Below the pieces are notes generated by a model. The model did not search any database and was not told the origin of the DNA. It was given only the letters and a program-made list of their open reading frames with translations. Shown here piece after piece: positions 59,656 through 64,000 of a stretch of DNA of 64,000 bases. Location: assembly GCA_902702965.1 (NCBI GenBank), contig CACRXP010000404.1, positions 139,501 to 203,500 of the forward strand, read 5' to 3'. Source of the stretch: Spirometra erinaceieuropaei (lineage: Eukaryota > Platyhelminthes > Cestoda > Diphyllobothriidea > Diphyllobothriidae). The position numbers were made by a program, and so were the translations under genes. Every line of letters starts with the position of its first letter. The stretch's first letter is position 1.

Positions 59656-62212
59656 ATTCAAACATCAAAGAGCACTAAACTAACTATGGTTTTAAATTTT
59701 GAGTCGCCGAGCTGTACTTTTGCAATGTGTTTAAGTCCTGTAATCCCGTTAGATGACCCAGAATGTCCGAAAAAAGGAAAGATTATCGAAGTCCTGCCCA
59801 CAGTCGCCTCAAGTTTTAATCATGATTAATTTCTATTTGCCGGTCTGTGAAAGTTGTGCGAAACACCTTATGCGAGGATGGATCCTGTAAGCGAGCGCTT
59901 TCCGTTTTTCAGCGAGGAATTTTATATGTTTTGTTTCGGGGTCTTTACGGACAGGCGCATACATCCTATTGGAGTATTCATTTTCCAACAGGAAAAATAG
60001 TGATTTTTCCTTGCGATAGTTAGCTGTCAATAAGAAAAAACAACATGAATAGGACCCTGCGCTATTTCTAAATTGGGACTCAGAGATTTCGTGAGGTTAA
60101 TCAGACCTACTGTACAATGTAACAACAATTGCCTATAGCTGCGCAAAAATTCACCGTTACTCTCAGCTGAAAACCGACTAAAAGGCGGGATGGTAGAATC
60201 GTTGAACCAGAAAAATTTCAAAGAGATATAACAAAGAGTAGGCATGGGAGGATAATTACTTGAGATTCAGAAGGGTCGAACAAAAAAATTATTTGCTAGC
60301 TTTGTGTAGGTGTCGCAACCAACAGGCTACCTACCCATGCGAGTGTTGCGCCGGTCCTCCATGGAGACCAGATCGGCGGGCATTATTTACGTTGTGCACC
60401 CACATCGAATGCCCCTCATTGTGATTGGATGGCGCGTCTTGACGCAGGTTCTCGCAGCGCCAACCACCTACACCGGACGACTGGCGGACGCTGGCAGTGG
60501 GGGAAGAGAGGATGAGCTCGACTCTGCGAAGCGCCCTTTTTCATAGCTCAACGCATCTTGCTCACTATAAGCAATCTAACGCGTTTTTAGACTACCGCAG
60601 TGGTTTGGATAGCTGCCAGATGAAGAGTTAGGTTGGCCCTTTCAGGACTGGGAGTTTGGTCGCAATGATTTCCCCCTAACCTAGTCTCTATGGTACCCAC
60701 ATTCCGTTGGAATTGGAAGCGCCTCCCTTCTGTTACTCGTATAAAATCCTGGCGCTTTATGCGTGATTCAGGCCGTGTGTGGCACACGACATCGTTCCAG
60801 GGTTTTTGACTTCGTCTTTACTCGGGACTCAGGTGAGTGAGGATGGAGATTGTAGTATATTCTGATCAAGTCTACTATTATTATAAACTGCTTCATGCGT
60901 AAGTTGCTACTTCTGCGCCAACCTCGTTGTGGGTCACACGGTCTACAGTGCCGGTAACGCGTTCAAAATGTCGTTTGTTAAGACCTAACCCTAAATAAAC
61001 TGGATTCAAACGGAGCAACATCTCGGGTTTTCTCGGTAACTGGTAGTAGCAAAGGAGAAATGATCCTGGGACATATAACTACAGTGGCACAGTGAGATCG
61101 ACCCTAAAACTTTAGTCAGTATATGGAGGTAGTGCTAATTACAGTTATAAGCATTTATTTAAAATATAAGCACTGGTCATCCCTATTATATAACATATAT
61201 GTAAGCAAATGCAATTCATACTAATCCTCATTCGGTTATGTTAATAATGTGAGCGACAGTCGAAAAACTCTTCCCAGTTTTATCGTTTGTTTATTGCAGT
61301 CCACGCAACAGGGACTTTATACGACCGCTCTTAAGGCTAGACGACTTGAAAGTGCATACTCGCCTTGCCTGCACGACTGGCCTTAAGATAAGGTTGATGA
61401 CTGCTGCCATAAACTTGGGTCAGTAGGATGTCGCTAAACATCGAGCATAAGATTTACTTCAGTTTTTTCCTCGAGAATTTAGCATCCCAGAGGGAATATC
61501 ACTGAGTTTAGATCGACATGCTAAGGCATGAATACCCTATATGTCCTTTTGGTAAAGACTGGAAATCTTACAAGAGGACTTGAAATAAATTCTCAGGTGT
61601 GCTAATCGTTCGGCAAAACTGAATGGATCCTTGTATGCATCAGAGAATCTTCCTCTGCACTCGAAAGTTTTGAAGTCTAAAACCATCAGGCGCCAAGTCA
61701 TCAGGCCAAAGGACCCATTAACACGACAAGAAACCCCAGGAATCATTTAGCCGATGTAGTGCAGATGCGGATATGACAACTAAGCCGCAGAACGCGAATG
61801 ACCGAAATCGCAGCAGCATTGAAGATCCTAGATTGCAGGCCGCTCAATGGGATCCTGTCATACCTTCCAGTTTGACTAGGTCGAGCGTGAATAGCGAACT
61901 GTTTTAGCAGTCATGGTTCTCTGTCTCGAAGTCAATCAACAGGCGCAGTGACCTGTCGGTCCCATATTCTGTGCTGGGACTTTGTTTGGACAAAGTAATG
62001 AGCCTTGCGTCAAGGACGTGGGTGACGAAAAGTCCAAAGACAGTGAATTAAAAGACCAAGTGTTAAACATGCGGACTGACAACCCTCCTTGTATCATCTA
62101 CGGGTCCCCGTGATGATTGCGAAGGCTGCCATAGGAGTGAAGAGACGAGTCCCAGGAAGTAGTCGTGAAGAAGGAGACGCAATCGCTAGGACAAGAGCTT
62201 TAATTGACCGAC
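59656..62212. other. 2.5 kb unassigned stretch
   Basis: No gene was recognised. A short R1-tail-like piece near 60930-60990 (CCGGTAACGC, GTCGTTTGTTAAGA) is too small to call. Confidence 0.35.
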
Positions 62213-62243
62213 GTTTCGGATTCCTGTCCGAACCCATCACGAG
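62213..62243 (-). ncRNA. Hammerhead-like motif, degraded core
   Basis: Minus strand CTCGTGA (in place of CTGATGA), a six-pair GGGTTC/GAATCC stem, then CGAAAC. The following AAAGCTCTTGTCCTAGCGAT matches the 52.8 kb PLE end, so this is a solo PLE terminus. Confidence 0.4.
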
Positions 62244-64000
62244 AGACAATAGCAGATCCATTACCCCTATCTAATCCTGTCCCTGATTATGTGTTCGCGG
62301 GGTAATCTGAAACCTTTGACCCATTATCCACAAGGTCCCGGCAACTTTATCTTTTTTATCTGAACTGCTTATCGAAACTCGCTCATTTGTCTTCATCAAC
62401 AGAATTGCGTACGATGGAACTCTCAGCTTTTCTGATTCACCTATGCTGCTGCACCCGAGAAAAGCCCAAATCGGTGTGTTAGCACAAGTGTAAGGTTCAT
62501 TTGATAGGTACAGCACCCATGACTCTAGTTGATCATGCATCAGTTCCTGCAAAATTTAAGTTCATGAATGGAAGTTAATTCAGGGACCAAAGTGTGGGGA
62601 GAGAGGGGTTGATGTAGTGGGTGGTATCCCTCGCTGAGCCTGCCTCTGCAGTTACGCGGATCAGAGTGGACGTAATCTGGGATTAATAATACATGAACAC
62701 AAACATAACGCGAGACCGAGACTCCGCATTAGATCGCCCTGTTATTTTTGTTTTGTGCTACTTAGAAGCAATACGAGCAGCAAGCTGGCTGAAGTACAAA
62801 TCTCCGTTGCACTCACGCCTGCGTAAAGAGCCTGCGCAGTCATCGTCAAACAAATATCCCTGATCATTTGTCCGTTACTGTTGCTTGTTCCGCCACCGCT
62901 GTGCCCTAAAAACAGATCTCTTGAGTATCTCGAAATTTAAAAGAACTCCTCAGTCAGGTCTCAATGCTCCATCAATCTCCTTGCATGCTCCGAATTCCCG
63001 TTACTTCGTAGTGACGACCGCCAGCATAAGATCCTAAACCATTCATGCACTTGCATGGGCGATTCTTTTAAAGCGGTGGGAGCTACCGCTGATCCGCAGC
63101 GATCATGAAATATACGTCCGATTCCGTCAGCTTTATACCAGTCTCCCAAATATCACCTGAATCTACATCCATCGGGCCAGGATTTGTTGGCTGCGTGGCG
63201 ACTGGACTTGACAAAGACCCACGGAGACAACTCGGGCGCATTAATTTTGTCTCAGATTTAAACTGAGGTACATTCTAAGAGAGCTCCGGTTACTAGACTG
63301 TGTGAGACCTTATATGCAGATTGTGAGGGCATGAATTTGAATATAAACCTAAGTGTTAGGGAGGCAGCGGTAGGCTGAGTAGCCCCACTTCTCAACTAAA
63401 CTTTACTGTCTTATTATTGTTAATGAGAGGAATCATGCAAAAGTATTTTTAAAAAATAACTAAGTCAGGCGAACGCGTTCGGCAACAGAAACCATTCAGA
63501 GGTATCGAGGAAGCAGAGCATTTGGGTTCTAACGTAGACAAATCGGTCCAAAACGCACTCAGCGATCCCTACGGTAGCCGTTGTATAGTAAGTACCAAAG
63601 TGACACGAAAAGCTTCATCTACTCTTCCGGAAGAAATATGCAATTCACGGCATACGGAATCGACAAGGAAAGGCAATGTAAGTACATTGGAGTAACTAAG
63701 AAATCAAGGTACTTGGAGGGGAAGCGAGGAATTCATGTCAAATAATTTATCACTAAAAAGTTCTACTGAAACATCTCGGTGCATTCGGTTATATCAAAGT
63801 GTTAGATAACCCGTAAGGGAAGACGTCCTGCAGTTATGGCTTAATAAACAAAACAAGACTTTATAAAACACATATATTAGTTACATATATGTGCTAAACC
63901 CAGTGGAATTACACAACCTATCCTCACCGTTAGGCAAATATTTAAATTTTTATTCAACAGGAAGTAGTTGTTTTTGTGTCCATCGTTTCCTGGTCACTTG
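62244..64000. other. Unassigned stretch to window end
   Basis: No gene, RNA or shared repeat was recognised. Confidence 0.4.

Overview
The window looks like repeat-rich intergenic DNA from an animal, most likely a flatworm and possibly a tapeworm of the diphyllobothriidean kind. The evidence is indirect. There are no bacterial operons, rRNA or CRISPR. There are decayed Penelope-like (PLE), RTE-like and other non-LTR retroelements of types common in flatworms, a Merlin transposon relic, TTAGGG-type interstitial telomeric repeats and tRNA-like SINE heads. The species is inferred, not shown.

About 14.7 kb, a little under a quarter of the window, belongs to terminal-inverted-repeat elements that begin CAGT, end ACTG and sit between TA dinucleotides, the Tc1/mariner signature. 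They form three sister families. A and B are mostly 0.65-1.0 kb fold-back elements; their best-preserved members have two ~375 nt arms around a ~200 nt spacer. C is one 2.9 kb element at 18806-21687 that carries an antisense mariner-type transposase relic and has itself been invaded by a complete B element.

Layout: 0-0.7 kb, an inverted repeat; 0.9-1.4 kb, a GC-rich dispersed repeat (R1); 2.4-3.2 kb, B element; 4.2-5.0 kb, Merlin relic; 5.6-12.7 kb, a run of A and B elements; 15.2-16.1 kb, A element; 17.8-21.7 kb, B next to C with nested B; 25.2-30.1 kb, A, B, PLE fragment, B; 30.6-33.5 kb, R1 copies around a 1.5 kb RTE-like relic; 34-39 kb, tRNA-like sequences, a fold-back with internal tandem repeats, a PLE GIY-YIG fragment and telomere-like DNA; 39-40 kb, A element; 41.4-44.6 kb, second copy of the tandem-bearing fold-back and more R1, including a direct tandem pair; 49.1-50.6 kb, PLE with an intact GIY-YIG frame; 52.3-53.5 kb, a candidate exon and a third PLE; 55-56 kb, the best host-gene candidate; 56.4-57.4 kb, B element; 58.0-58.8 kb, non-LTR reverse transcriptase relic; the rest is unassigned.

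Only two places look like host coding sequence, both on the minus strand: a terminal exon at 55094-55969 (good acceptor, stop codon, AATAAA 65 nt past it) and a possible 296 nt internal exon at 52362-52657. Neither protein was recognised. The observations most worth following are hammerhead-ribozyme-like motifs downstream of three PLE GIY-YIG genes and at two further loci, the three-family mariner fold-back system with its nested insertion, and the fold-back carrying ~125 nt tandem monomers.
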